Below the pieces are notes generated by a model. The model saw only the letters and a program-made list of their open reading frames with translations. It did not search any database and was not told the DNA's origin. A DNA stretch of 64,000 nt from Aquitalea denitrificans (GTDB taxonomy: Bacteria; Pseudomonadota; Gammaproteobacteria; Burkholderiales; Chromobacteriaceae): the NCBI RefSeq assembly GCF_009856625.1, contig NZ_CP047241.1, forward strand, positions 2,728,001 through 2,792,000. The letters are read 5' to 3'. Every line of letters starts with the position of its first letter. Position 1 is the stretch's first letter. A program made the translations under genes and the position numbers. Positions 27,118 to 35,393 of this stretch are shown piece after piece.

Positions 27118-30100
27118 TCAATACCCCAGATAGCGGCTTATATCCACTTCATCCAGCTGCGCCGGGCGCAGGTAGCGCTCACCGTAACGGCGGTAAATAC
27201 CAGAGGTGAGGAACAGGTCGAACAGTACCGGGTCGATGTGCTTGTCCTGCTTGAAGCGGTACAGGATGGCGACCGACTCGGACAAGGTCTTGCCGCGCTT
27301 GTACGGCCGGTCGGAGGCAGTCAGCGCCTCGAAGATGTCGGCAATGGCCATGATGCGCGCCGGTATCGACAGCACGTCGGCAGTCAATTTGCGCGGGTAG
27401 CCGCTGCCGGTCAGCGTTTCGTGGTGGGTGCCGGCGTATTCCGGTACCCGGTGCAGCGACTTGGGCAGTGGCATCTGATCCAGCATCACGATGGTCTGGA
27501 TAATGTGCTCGTTGATCTTGAAACGCTCTTCCTCGGTCAGCGTGCCGCGCCCAATGCTGAGATTGTAAAGTTCGCCCTGGTTGTACAGATAATGCGGCAC
27601 CTGCAGACGGAAGCCGTATTTCGAGTCCAGCGCCTTGCTGGGCGGGCGCTCGAACAGGTGCTGCACCTTGTCGGCCAGCAGCTGTTCCTTGGCGGGCAAC
27701 GGCGCTGCTGCCATGCTGGCGCAACGCATCTCCTCCTCCTGCGACAGCCCCAGCCGGTCGTCGAAATGGCGCCACCAGCTTTGTGCGGCAATATGCTGCA
27801 AGCGCTCGATGCGCTCCGGTGCCATGAATTCACCACCCAGGTTGCAGCTTGCCACAAAGGCGAAGTCGTCCTGCAGCTCGGCCTCGCGTGCGGCCAAGCT
27901 TGCATCCTCCAGCACCGGGTCTGCGCCGTGCAGGTAAATGGCCTCCAGCCTGGCGATGCGCGCGTCACGCAGCAGCACCTCGAAGCGGGTACGCACCTCG
28001 TGCAGGCGGTTGTAGATGGTTTCCAGCTTGGTGGCCTTGTCCACCACGTATTCCGGGGTGGTAACCTTACCGCAGTCGTGCAGCCAGGCACCGATGCGGA
28101 ACTCGCGCCACTCGTCCTCGTTGCGGAAGGAAAAATCGGCCAGCGGCCCCTGCTCTGCTGCACAGGCGGCCTCGGCCAGCATGAAAGCCAGCTCCGGCAC
28201 TCGCTCGCAGTGGCCACCGGTATACGGACTCTTGGCGTCGATGGCACCGGCCAGGACGCGGATCATCGCCTCCATCAGCGCCTTCTGTGCTTCTGCCAGT
28301 GCCAGGTTTTCCATCGCCACTGCCGCCTGCGCAGCCAGCGCTTCCATGAAGGGAAGCAGTTTGGGGTCGAAGGGAATCTGCGCCTTGCTGTAGTCGTCGC
28401 GGGCATTGCACAGCAGCATCACCCCGACCACGGCGTTTTTGTGTGCTTTCATCGGTAGTACCAGCAGCGAGTCCGCCTCGATGCCAATCTGCCGCAGCAA
28501 CTCGTAAGTATTGGCCTCCAGCTTGTCATCACTGGCGGCCAGCCCGGTAACCTGGCACGATTTGCCGCTGGTCAGCACCTGTCCCGGCAGGCTGTTCTGC
28601 CAGCGGGTGTCTGCCGGCAGCGCACCCGGATAGGTATGCAGCACGTAGCGCAAGATGTTGTCGTCACCCAGCAGCAGCACCGCCGCGCCTTCACAATAGG
28701 CCATGTCGCATGCCGCTTGCAGCGTGGTTTGCAACAGTAGGTCACGCTGCTGCAGCCGCCCCAGCGCCAGGCCGCTTTCCACCAGACCCGCCAGCTTGAT
28801 ACGGGCATCGGTCAGGCTGGCCAGGATGCTGCTACCCAACAGCACCGCCAACAGCAGCAGCAGCTCGATCACGATGGCGCTGACATCCAGCAACAGGCCG
28901 CGATACTGGAACAGCGCCAGCCCCAGCGCATAGGCCAGCAGCACCAGCACCAGGCTCAGCCACACCGCACGCTGTGGCCGCTGCCTGAGCCAGCGAGCCG
29001 GGCCGCTATCACCACGCGGTATGTGCCATAGCAGATTGATACCCAACAGCAGTCCTGCTGCCAGCTCTGCCCACAGAAACCACCAAGGTCGCTGCAGGAA
29101 GGCACCGTCGTACAGCGCCTCCATCACTTGTGCCTGGATCTCGATGCCCGGCACCAGCTCCTGCAGTGCGGTGTAGCGCATATCGTTGAGTCCGGAGCCG
29201 GTCAGCCCCACCAACACCAGCTTGCCGGCCAGCATCGAGGCATCCGCCCGGCCCTGCATTACATCCACCGCCGAAACGTAGCGCGCCATACCGTCCGCCT
29301 GGCGGGCAAAGTGCAGGTAGATGTCGCCATTGCTCTGGGTGGGCACATCCAGTTCGGCCACCCGCACTGATGCCACGCCGTGTGCGTTGGTAGTCACCCG
29401 GATCGCATCGTCACCGGTGCCGACGCGGAACATTTCCAGTGCCAGCCCCGGCACCAGTTGCTCGTCTACCGTGGCGATCATGGCGATACGCCGCACACCG
29501 CCACTCTGCGCGTCCACGCTCAGCAATGCCTGGCCGCTGGCTGCGGCCTGCAGCTGCGGCAGGCTGGCCAGCACCTGCGGATAGTGATGCACGAAGGGAC
29601 GCGGGTCATCCCCCATCACCCGTACCGGCACGCTGCGCATGCCGCTGGTGGTGGTGTAGGCCCGAAAATCGAAACCGGCAGCGCCCAGCACCGTTGGTGC
29701 TGCCGCCAGCGCCTGGGCGAGCAAACGGTCATTGCTGGGCAGGGCACGCAACTGGCCTGCCAGCGCCTGCTGACTGGCGGGCAGGCGTGCCGCCAGCAGA
29801 TCCGGTGAGCTTTGATCCGCCTCCGGCATATAGATGTCCAGCCCCAACACCGCCGGCTGGCGCTGTTGGATGCTGCCGATCAATGCTGCCAGCCTGTCAC
29901 GCGGCCATGGCCATTGCCCCACTTGCCGCAGGCTTTTCTCGTCGATGGCGACAATGGTCACCGGCTGGCTATGTACCTTGCGCGGCATTAGCTTCTGGAA
30001 GCTGTCGAACAGCCAGCTACGGGCTCCCTCCAGCGGTGCACCCGCTACAGCCAGCCCTGCCGCAAGCTGAGGCGGCAGTTGCTGAAGCCAGACGGACGGC

Positions 30101-30219
30101 AGCTGGGTTGCAAGCTGCAACAGCAACAGCATCGCCAGCAGCAAGGCAGCCATCGGCCGCCCACGCCCCCCTACCAGCAGGCGACGCAGCATGTTTTGTG
30201 AACGCAAGGGAAAAGACAT
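27118..30219 (-). CDS. CHASE2-GAF-HD-GYP membrane phosphodiesterase
   Basis: 1033-residue sensor. An N-terminal membrane helix is followed by an extracytoplasmic CHASE2 domain (~60-380; VTIVAIDEKSLRQVGQWPWPRDRLA, VLVGLTGSG). Three or so membrane helices (~385-475) and a GAF domain (~505-635) come next. The HD-GYP domain has LHDCGK (~residue 720) and, after a long insert of about 200 residues, HHETLTGSGYP (932-942). HD-GYP enzymes hydrolyse cyclic di-GMP, and the HD and GYP residues look intact. It is third in a FecR-OmpA-CHASE2 operon upstream of the giant adhesin, so it probably ties surface-protein export or retention to c-di-GMP; that link is inference. Confidence 0.88.
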   Translation of the reverse strand: MSFPLRSQNMLRRLLVGGRGRPMAALLLAMLLLLQLATQLPSVWLQQLPPQLAAGLAVAGAPLEGARSWLFDSFQKLMPRKVHSQPVTIVAIDEKSLRQVGQWPWPRDRLAALIGSIQQRQPAVLGLDIYMPEADQSSPDLLAARLPASQQALAGQLRALPSNDRLLAQALAAAPTVLGAAGFDFRAYTTTSGMRSVPVRVMGDDPRPFVHHYPQVLASLPQLQAAASGQALLSVDAQSGGVRRIAMIATVDEQLVPGLALEMFRVGTGDDAIRVTTNAHGVASVRVAELDVPTQSNGDIYLHFARQADGMARYVSAVDVMQGRADASMLAGKLVLVGLTGSGLNDMRYTALQELVPGIEIQAQVMEALYDGAFLQRPWWFLWAELAAGLLLGINLLWHIPRGDSGPARWLRQRPQRAVWLSLVLVLLAYALGLALFQYRGLLLDVSAIVIELLLLLAVLLGSSILASLTDARIKLAGLVESGLALGRLQQRDLLLQTTLQAACDMAYCEGAAVLLLGDDNILRYVLHTYPGALPADTRWQNSLPGQVLTSGKSCQVTGLAASDDKLEANTYELLRQIGIEADSLLVLPMKAHKNAVVGVMLLCNARDDYSKAQIPFDPKLLPFMEALAAQAAVAMENLALAEAQKALMEAMIRVLAGAIDAKSPYTGGHCERVPELAFMLAEAACAAEQGPLADFSFRNEDEWREFRIGAWLHDCGKVTTPEYVVDKATKLETIYNRLHEVRTRFEVLLRDARIARLEAIYLHGADPVLEDASLAAREAELQDDFAFVASCNLGGEFMAPERIERLQHIAAQSWWRHFDDRLGLSQEEEMRCASMAAAPLPAKEQLLADKVQHLFERPPSKALDSKYGFRLQVPHYLYNQGELYNLSIGRGTLTEEERFKINEHIIQTIVMLDQMPLPKSLHRVPEYAGTHHETLTGSGYPRKLTADVLSIPARIMAIADIFEALTASDRPYKRGKTLSESVAILYRFKQDKHIDPVLFDLFLTSGIYRRYGERYLRPAQLDEVDISRYLGY

Positions 30220-30269
30220 GACACCCCACTTGTCAGCTCAGCCGGCCGGTGACGGGCATCGGCCACGGG

Positions 30270-30860
30270 TCAACGCACCGAGACCTCCACCCGGCGATTG
30301 CGCGGCTCCTCCACGCCACTGGCTGTCGGCACCAGCGGGTCGCGCATGCCGCGGCCGGTCACCTCCAGCGACCGGGGCTGTACTCCAAGCTGCTGCAGCA
30401 TGCCGGCAATCACCTGCGCCCGCTGCAGCGACAGCGTGTCGTTGTACTCGCTGCTGCCCACCAGGTCGGTATGGCCGATCACCAGGATTTCCGGCACCGG
30501 TCGGCTGGCCACATCCTGCTTCAGTGCCGATAGCGTGGCCTCTGATGCAGCAGTCAGTTGGTCGCTATCGTTCTGGAAATACAGCAGGTAGCTGGCGGGG
30601 CGTCGGGGTTGCGCCTTCAGTACGTCAGCATAATGGGTAGCAACCTCGGCCTCGGTTTCGCTACCGCTTTGCACGCTGCCACCGGGCTTGACCGCCGCCG
30701 TGCCGTAGGCCTGTGCGATTTCCTTCTCTTCACCGGCAGCACGAACAATCACCTTGCCCACGCTGCCATCCGGTGCCGGCAACAGTACCACTCGATCCGA
30801 AGTCGGCTGATATACCAAGGCCGCTATGCCCGTCAGCACTACCAGGATTACCCCATTCAT
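30270..30860 (-). CDS. OmpA-family peptidoglycan-binding protein
   Basis: 196-residue protein. One N-terminal membrane helix or uncleaved signal (MNGVILVVLTGIAALVY) is followed by a C-terminal OmpA domain (~90-196) with YFQNDSDQLT, VIGHTDLVGSSEYNDTLSLQRAQ and the GRGMRDPL...EEPRNRRVEVSV tail that binds diaminopimelate in peptidoglycan. The start overlaps the FecR-domain gene's stop as ATGA. It probably anchors the sensory complex to the wall. Confidence 0.88.
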   Translation of the reverse strand: MNGVILVVLTGIAALVYQPTSDRVVLLPAPDGSVGKVIVRAAGEEKEIAQAYGTAAVKPGGSVQSGSETEAEVATHYADVLKAQPRRPASYLLYFQNDSDQLTAASEATLSALKQDVASRPVPEILVIGHTDLVGSSEYNDTLSLQRAQVIAGMLQQLGVQPRSLEVTGRGMRDPLVPTASGVEEPRNRRVEVSVR

Positions 30861-31333
30861 GGCGTATCCCCCCGGTCCTGTGCTTCGATGATAAATTCGG
30901 TGCCGCGCACACCCAGGGTCATGGTCGAGGTGCGAAACTGCACCGCCTCGGGCGAATGCTTGGCAATAGCACCGGAAATCACTCCCAGTCGGCCTTTCCT
31001 CAGCGTGGCCTGCAGCGCTCCCTGCTGCGTTTTGTTGTCGAAGTTGAATTTATCGAGTTGCAACACCGACATCGCCCCTGCAGACAGCATTGTTTTGTCG
31101 CGCAATATGATACCCACCGCGCTCGCAGCCCCGGTCTGCACCAGGTCGGCCTCTTGCAGTGTCAGCCCGGGCTGCGCCGGCACAATCTGTGTGCCGCGCT
31201 TGACCTGCACATTGCCGCTTACCGTCTTGATGGTACCGATACCCGCCTCCTCCGCCATCGCCATCGGTGCCAGCAACAGGAAGAACCAGCACAGCCAGCC
31301 GGCCCGCATACTGCCATGCTCTTTCCATTTCAT
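30857..31333 (-). CDS. FecR-domain periplasmic protein
   Basis: 158-residue exported protein with a signal peptide ending near AMA/EE (~residue 28). A FecR domain follows (IKTVSGNVQVKRG, LQEADLVQTGAASAVGIILRDKTML, FRTSTMTLGVRGTEFII). These stand-alone FecR proteins are not the FecI anti-sigma kind; they recur beside OmpA and CHASE2 genes and near large repeat proteins. The frame extends to 31369, but the ATG at 31333 has GGGGGC upstream and begins the signal peptide. First gene of the operon. Confidence 0.82.
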   Translation of the reverse strand: MKWKEHGSMRAGWLCWFFLLLAPMAMAEEAGIGTIKTVSGNVQVKRGTQIVPAQPGLTLQEADLVQTGAASAVGIILRDKTMLSAGAMSVLQLDKFNFDNKTQQGALQATLRKGRLGVISGAIAKHSPEAVQFRTSTMTLGVRGTEFIIEAQDRGDTP

Positions 31334-31449
31334 CTGCTTGCCCCCGATCCCTAGACTGACTAACCCCATGTCTACTTTTTACGGCATGTCTCGCACGGTA
31401 AAAAAACCTTGGCGGTCCCACTAGTTTGCTAAATAGTTTTATGGCTGAA

Positions 31450-31956
31450 TTACGACTGATTTGCCAGATACTTTAATGTCTGTTGTTTTGCCCTGCACAG
31501 CCTTCCCGGATTATCAGTTATCGGGCGCTTGGGGTCGGCAGAACCGGCAACCCAGGTTGAAGTAGCCGCCGTACGCAAGGCCGTGACGATGGTGAATTCA
31601 CTCAGCCGCCAAGAAAAACCACTTGCGACATCAGCAAGAGCACCAAATGCCATCACCGTCAGCATGTTCCGGAAGGTGTTGCCAGGATGGTCGTTTACAT
31701 ACCTGAAGCCATACAACTGGCTGTCAGACACCGGCATCAGCTCAATGGCGCCTTCCTGCAAGTGATTGGCTACACGGGCCTACTTCTGAAAATCTTGCCC
31801 GCGGCGATAAGCTGATTCGATGTCTGCCACCAGCTCCAGCAATACGTTTTCCATGCCTGTCCGACTCAGGAGGGTGCGAATGTCAGCAATATCGAATAGC
31901 GCGTCTGAAATTGGCTTGCCAGATTCTTGGAGCCGTGAGTTCGGATGTACGAACAC
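31450..31956 (-). pseudogene. Ornithine cyclodeaminase remnant
   Basis: The frame starting at GTG 31956 reads as the N-terminus of ornithine cyclodeaminase (ADIRTLLSRTGMENVLLELVADI...GQDFQK). It meets an in-frame TAG at 31780-31782, then resumes in the same frame with ARVANHLQEGAIELMPVSD, YGFRYVNDHPGN, TVMAFGALADV and LSEFTIVTALRTAATS. Family similarity ends near SADPK, and the C-terminal half with the NAD-binding domain is absent. So it carries one nonsense codon and a 3' truncation. It starts 5 bp after the stop of the acetylpolyamine-hydrolase-like gene, so the two probably formed an operon that turned polyamine or ornithine nitrogen into proline. Confidence 0.8.
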
Positions 31957-31960
31957 TCAT

Positions 31961-32992
31961 TCATTTTTCTCCTTCGAAACCTTGCAGCACATTGACCGCG
32001 TTGATGCCAATTTCATCGACCATATACCCACCTTCCATCACAAACAGCGTCGGCGCTCCGATGGAAGCAATAGCCGCCCCCATCTTGAAATAGTCCTGGC
32101 TTGTCAGCCGAAAGTGACTGATCGGGTCGTTTTCAAAGGTATCTACCCCGAGGGAAATCACGAGCGCATCAGGCTGGTAAGCGCGAATGCGCTGGCATGC
32201 ATGACTTAGTGATACCGCATAGCTTTCCCAATCAGTACCGTGCGGTAAGGGGTAATTCAGGTTGAAACCCTGGCCTGCGCCTGTGCCGGTCTCATCACGG
32301 TGTCCTGAAAAATAGGGATAGGAGCAACGCGGGTCGCCGTGCAATGAAACAAAGAGCACGTCTGGGCGATCGTAGAAAATGCTCTGCGTACCGTTTCCGT
32401 GATGGAAATCCACATCCAGAATGGCCACCCGCCTCCCCCCCTGATCCAGGCAGGATTGAGCAGCAATCGCGGCGTTGTTGAGGTAACAGTAGCCCCCCAT
32501 GTATTCAGCAGCAGCGTGATGGCCGGGTGGGCGGCAGAGTGCAAATGCACTGCCATTGCCCTGAAGCAGGTGGTCCATGCCATTTAGCGCGGTATCGGCA
32601 CTGCGACGTACTGCCTGCCAAGTCCCCGCAGTAATGGCGACACCGGCATCCATGGCATAAAAACCCAGCTTGCCGTCGATATGCTCAGGCTCTATATCAC
32701 TGCGCAAATCACGTACCGGCCAGACCAGAGGCAAGGCATCGTGCCGATGACCCAGTGCGGTCCACTCCTGCCAGGCCGTTTCCAGGAAATGTACATACCG
32801 CTCACTATGAACCCGGGCATAGCGTTCGTTGACGTAGTAGGCAGGCAAGGCAATTCCACCCAAGCCGGTCTGACGTACGCGGGCGAGTATGGTGTCTGCG
32901 CGATGGGGGAGTTCAAAACAGGGAGACACCTTGCCATCCTTGAGTTCGGAAGCATGGTGCAGATGATGATCGGGGTTGTGGAATGTAAGCAT
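31961..32992 (-). CDS. Histone-deacetylase-fold acetylpolyamine amidohydrolase
   Basis: 343-residue zinc amidohydrolase of the arginase/deacetylase fold. Catalytic and metal residues are visible: tandem His in CRPPGHHAA, GGYCYLNNAAIAA, zinc ligands in ILDVDFHHGNGT, and the third ligand Asp in SLGVDTFENDP. The C-terminal GGYMVDEIG is also typical. Bacterial relatives of this length with a RYVHFLE lid region deacetylate acetylputrescine, acetylcadaverine or similar. Context supports this: an ocd remnant follows and a divergent Lrp regulator precedes. The exact amide substrate is unknown. Confidence 0.85.
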   Translation of the reverse strand: MLTFHNPDHHLHHASELKDGKVSPCFELPHRADTILARVRQTGLGGIALPAYYVNERYARVHSERYVHFLETAWQEWTALGHRHDALPLVWPVRDLRSDIEPEHIDGKLGFYAMDAGVAITAGTWQAVRRSADTALNGMDHLLQGNGSAFALCRPPGHHAAAEYMGGYCYLNNAAIAAQSCLDQGGRRVAILDVDFHHGNGTQSIFYDRPDVLFVSLHGDPRCSYPYFSGHRDETGTGAGQGFNLNYPLPHGTDWESYAVSLSHACQRIRAYQPDALVISLGVDTFENDPISHFRLTSQDYFKMGAAIASIGAPTLFVMEGGYMVDEIGINAVNVLQGFEGEK

Positions 32993-33112
32993 CTTGACAT
33001 CACATGGCGGTTGTCCTGATGCAAATTATGCAGATTGGCGTAAGTAATTTTTTTGCTTTTCTTGTCGAAAATTAGGCAACATAAGAAAAGAAAAATCACT
33101 TTTTACCAAAAT

Positions 33113-33595
33113 ATGAAGAAGAACAGACCAATAGCAGCATTAGATGCTGTAGATCTAACCATCCTGAAACATCTGCAGAGCGATGGCGCGATGTCCACTC
33201 CAAAGCTGGCTGAGCAGCTGTCACTGAGCGTAACGCCCTGCTGGCGACGACTTAAGCGATTGGAAGAAGAAGGCTATATCCTGGGCTATCAGGCTAATCT
33301 GGACCGGCGCAAGTTGGGACTGGACGTCATGGCTTTTGTCAGCCTGAGCTTTGGCAATGTTGGTGACAAACAGCCCAACCGGTTCGAAGCACTCATTCAG
33401 GACCATGTACAGGTGCTGTCCTGTCACAAAATCACCGGCGAAGCGGACTACCTGCTGGTAGTACTGGCTCATGACCTGGACGATTACAGCAATTTTATCG
33501 AAGCGCTGCGGGCCATCCCCGGAATCAGCTCAATCCATTCGAACCTGGCACTGAAGGAAATAAAGTTCAATTCACGGCTACCTCTGGATATCTGA
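33113..33595 (+). CDS. Lrp/AsnC-family transcriptional regulator
   Basis: 160-residue regulator. The N-terminal helix-turn-helix is LDAVDLTILKHLQSDGAMSTPKLAEQLSLSVTPCWRRLKRLEEEG. The C-terminal RAM domain has HKITGEADYLLVV and an amino-acid-pocket-like GISSIHSNLALKEIK. It is divergent from the acetylpolyamine-hydrolase-like gene, with about 120 AT-rich bases between them, so it probably controls that gene in response to an amino acid or amine. The frame runs back to 33053; ATG 33113 is chosen because the family's N-terminus begins there. The ribosome site is weak at either start. Confidence 0.85.
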   Translation: MKKNRPIAALDAVDLTILKHLQSDGAMSTPKLAEQLSLSVTPCWRRLKRLEEEGYILGYQANLDRRKLGLDVMAFVSLSFGNVGDKQPNRFEALIQDHVQVLSCHKITGEADYLLVVLAHDLDDYSNFIEALRAIPGISSIHSNLALKEIKFNSRLPLDI

Positions 33596-34101
33596 CCAGC
33601 GGCGCAACCGCCAAGTCGGCCAAGCAGCAAAGGCAGGACAAGCGCTAAGGCCAGCAACACACCAGCCAGGATTGTGCGTGACGATACAATGTGTTGCATA
33701 TAGTCAGGTCCACCAAACAGTCTTGTGTTTATAAGCTTGACCTTATGCTTTGATTCCTACACCAGCAGAAGCATCGATCCGCCGCTCGTGCAACTGCAGA
33801 TTGTGAGGTCGTGCATCCCGAGTGCCTGCAAGCCCTGCCCATGTGCGGCAAGGCCGAATACGCGGGAGTGCATGCCATCCTATGTCCCTGCCGGTACTGG
33901 CTGGGAATAATTATTGACAAATCAATGAGATAAGTTTATCGTTCTGTCACCTCTTCCCAAAGGTGATGTTCTTATCACCTGCCTTGCCTTAACTGCTGCC
34001 GTTTCGCTACAGCAATTTCCGCCCAGGTCCACGAAGCCAATCCTCATGCCACACCGTATTTTTACCGGTGTGACAGCTTACTTTTTCAGATTGGAAACAC
34101 C
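33596..34101. other. Gene-poor region with possible gene scraps
   Basis: About 500 bp without a convincing gene. On the minus strand at 33599-33699 an ATG begins MQHIVSSRTILAGVLLALALVLPLLLG, a membrane-helix start like that of ABC permeases, but it runs into the lrp end without family sequence; it may be a scrap of a lost gene. Between 33720 and 33910 all frames are short. The end near 34040-34101 is the leader of the IF-1 gene and contains a hairpin. Confidence 0.45.
34050..34072 (+). promoter_or_regulatory. Hairpin in the IF-1 paralogue leader
   Basis: CACACCG (34050-34056) / CGGTGTG (34066-34072) can form a 7-bp stem about 30 bp before the IF-1 ATG. There is no T-run after it, so it is more likely a leader structure than a terminator. 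Confidence 0.5.
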
Positions 34102-34362
34102 ATGTCCAAAGAAGACATGATTGAGCTCGAAGGCGTTGTCATCGAGATGCTGCCGGAATCACGTTACCGTGTCCGGCTCGATAATAATGTGGAAATTCTC
34201 GCGTACGGTTCAGGCAAGATGAAGATACACCGCATCCGCGTACTGCAAGGCGACCGGGTCACTGTTGAAATGTCACCCTACGACCTAACCAAAGGACGTA
34301 TCAATTTCCGCCACCCGACTGCCAAGCCAGCACATCAGCCTCAAAGAAGGCCAAGACGCTAA
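34102..34362 (+). CDS. infA: Translation initiation factor IF-1, accessory paralogue
   Basis: 86-residue S1/OB-fold protein that binds the 30S A site during initiation. The line-up follows IF-1: MSKEDMIELEGVVIEMLPESRYRVRLDN, then GKMKIHRIRVLQGDRVTVEMSPYDLTKGRI. A basic C-terminal tail (KPAHQPQRRPRR) extends it beyond the usual ~72 residues. It stands outside any ribosomal-protein cluster, where the housekeeping infA normally lies, so it is probably a second copy. Betaproteobacteria commonly have such copies. A cold-shock gene is only 300 bp away. Confidence 0.9.
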   Translation: MSKEDMIELEGVVIEMLPESRYRVRLDNNVEILAYGSGKMKIHRIRVLQGDRVTVEMSPYDLTKGRINFRHPTAKPAHQPQRRPRR

Positions 34363-34398
34363 AGACCAAGCATGAAAATATGGTCACAAGGAAATTAA

Positions 34399-34578
34399 TT
34401 GAAAATAAATGAATTAAAACAAGGCGATTACATCACCCAGCAAGTAGACAATTTCACTATTGCACTTGAAGTCGTATCCATTAAGAAAATTGGCCGCCGG
34501 TTTATGGTTACTTTCAGCTCCGTGTTTGGCATAGAGACTGCAAGTTACCAGGGTGATGCATACATCACCGCTTCTTGA
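34399..34578 (+). CDS. Small protein, 59 residues, TTG start
   Basis: A TTG-initiated frame with AAGGAAATTAAT immediately upstream encodes MKINELKQGDYI... ending in GDAYITAS. The composition (alternating hydrophobic and polar, basic centre SIKKIGRRFMV) looks like a small beta-barrel or SH3-like protein, and it ends just before a strong terminator. No family is recognised. A real gene is supported by the ribosome site, the sensible protein and the terminator spacing of only 6 bp. It may be co-transcribed with the IF-1 copy 36 bp upstream. Confidence 0.65.
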   Translation: MKINELKQGDYITQQVDNFTIALEVVSIKKIGRRFMVTFSSVFGIETASYQGDAYITAS

Positions 34579-34583
34579 TATTA

Positions 34584-34611
34584 AAAAATCCTGTCTTATG
34601 ACAGGATTTTT
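34584..34611 (+). terminator. Terminator after IF-1/small-protein unit
   Basis: AAAAATCCTGTC (34584-34595) / GACAGGATTTTT (34600-34611), a perfect 12-bp stem with a TTAT loop. Confidence 0.9.
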
Positions 34612-34627
34612 CAGGTAGTCCAAATAT

Positions 34628-34652
34628 GAAAAGCCCCATTTGGGGCTTTTTC
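34628..34652 (-). terminator. Terminator after cold-shock gene
   Basis: GAAAAGCCCCA / TGGGGCTTTTTC with a two-base centre, 14 bp beyond the cold-shock gene's stop. A/T runs on both sides make it bidirectional in principle. Confidence 0.88.
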
Positions 34653-34665
34653 ATTTCAGCAAGGC

Positions 34666-34869
34666 TTAAAGTGGCTGAATGCCTGTTGCTGCCGGGCCTT
34701 TCTGGCCCATTGCTCTGGTAAAGCTGACTTTCTGACCTTCGTGCAATGACTTGAAACCATCAGCACGGATTTCGGAAAAATGAGCAAAAAGATCGTCACT
34801 ACCGTTGTCCGGTGTAATGAAGCCAAAACCTTTTGCATCATTGAAAAATTTAACGGTACCCGTTTCCAT
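34666..34869 (-). CDS. CspA-family cold-shock protein
   Basis: 67-residue single-stranded nucleic-acid chaperone. RNP1 is KGFGFI (residues ~13-18) and RNP2 is DLFAHF (~26-31), with Phe in place of the more common Val-Phe-Val. AAGGAG lies seven bases before the ATG. An AT-rich stretch of some 250 bp lies upstream, which would suit the long structured leader of cold-induced csp genes, although I cannot place a promoter. It is convergent with the IF-1/small-protein unit. Confidence 0.93.
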   Translation of the reverse strand: METGTVKFFNDAKGFGFITPDNGSDDLFAHFSEIRADGFKSLHEGQKVSFTRAMGQKGPAATGIQPL

Positions 34870-35393
34870 AATGTACTCCTTGTGTCAGTTTGAATTCCAG
34901 AAAAACATGATAGTCAAGGAATAAATAAAGAAACAAGGAAGACCCACTTGTAGGGCAACGAGGTATCGATAGGTATGGCGCTTGAAAATCCTGCTTTTTC
35001 TTTTTTACGCTACAAAGCAATCCGGGTCAATACATTTTTGCCTTCCAGAAAACGAACACAGAAAGAATTACGGCATGCTGTATTTACCAGGGAATAGCAA
35101 CACCCTCAATTTAATCTCAATTCATATAAAATTGACTGAAGTCGTAAAGCTCATACACATTGCCTGAATGGCCCCACAGCCGCAGTAGAAAACTGCGTCG
35201 GCACTGTACGGGATGGCACAACGTTGGTGTTGCAAAACAAGGGGATAGGGATTTCAGATACTCGTGAAAGTCAGCTTCGGCCAATCTGCCACCAGCCAGG
35301 CGGTCGATCATGAGCTGGTCGGACAACGCCCAGGAGACAAAAGCCCGAAATCAATCAGGCTTTTGTCGTGACCCATGCTGAAAACAAGTGCCG
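34870..35393. other. AT-rich intergenic region, no confident gene
   Basis: About 520 bp. The first ~250 bp are AT-rich and probably contain the cold-shock promoter and leader. A minus-strand TTG frame at 35117-35326 begins LSDQLMIDRLAGGRLAEADFHEYL, which looks protein-like, but the rest does not and no family is recognised, so it may be a gene scrap. A strong hairpin lies at 35336-35367. Confidence 0.5.
35336..35367 (-). terminator. Terminator after chemoreceptor gene
   Basis: GACAAAAGCC (35336-35345) / GGCTTTTGTC (35358-35367), a perfect 10-bp stem 27 bp past the chemoreceptor stop. Confidence 0.85.

Noticed and set aside
33484..33699. Minus-strand 71-residue frame with a membrane-helix start
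   Set aside because: Only the first ~27 residues look like protein (ABC-permease-like). The rest is the reverse of the lrp 3' end. At most a gene scrap.
35117..35326. Minus-strand 69-residue frame beginning LSDQLMIDRLAGG
   Set aside because: The first third looks coding, but the remainder does not, and there is no ribosome site or known family.
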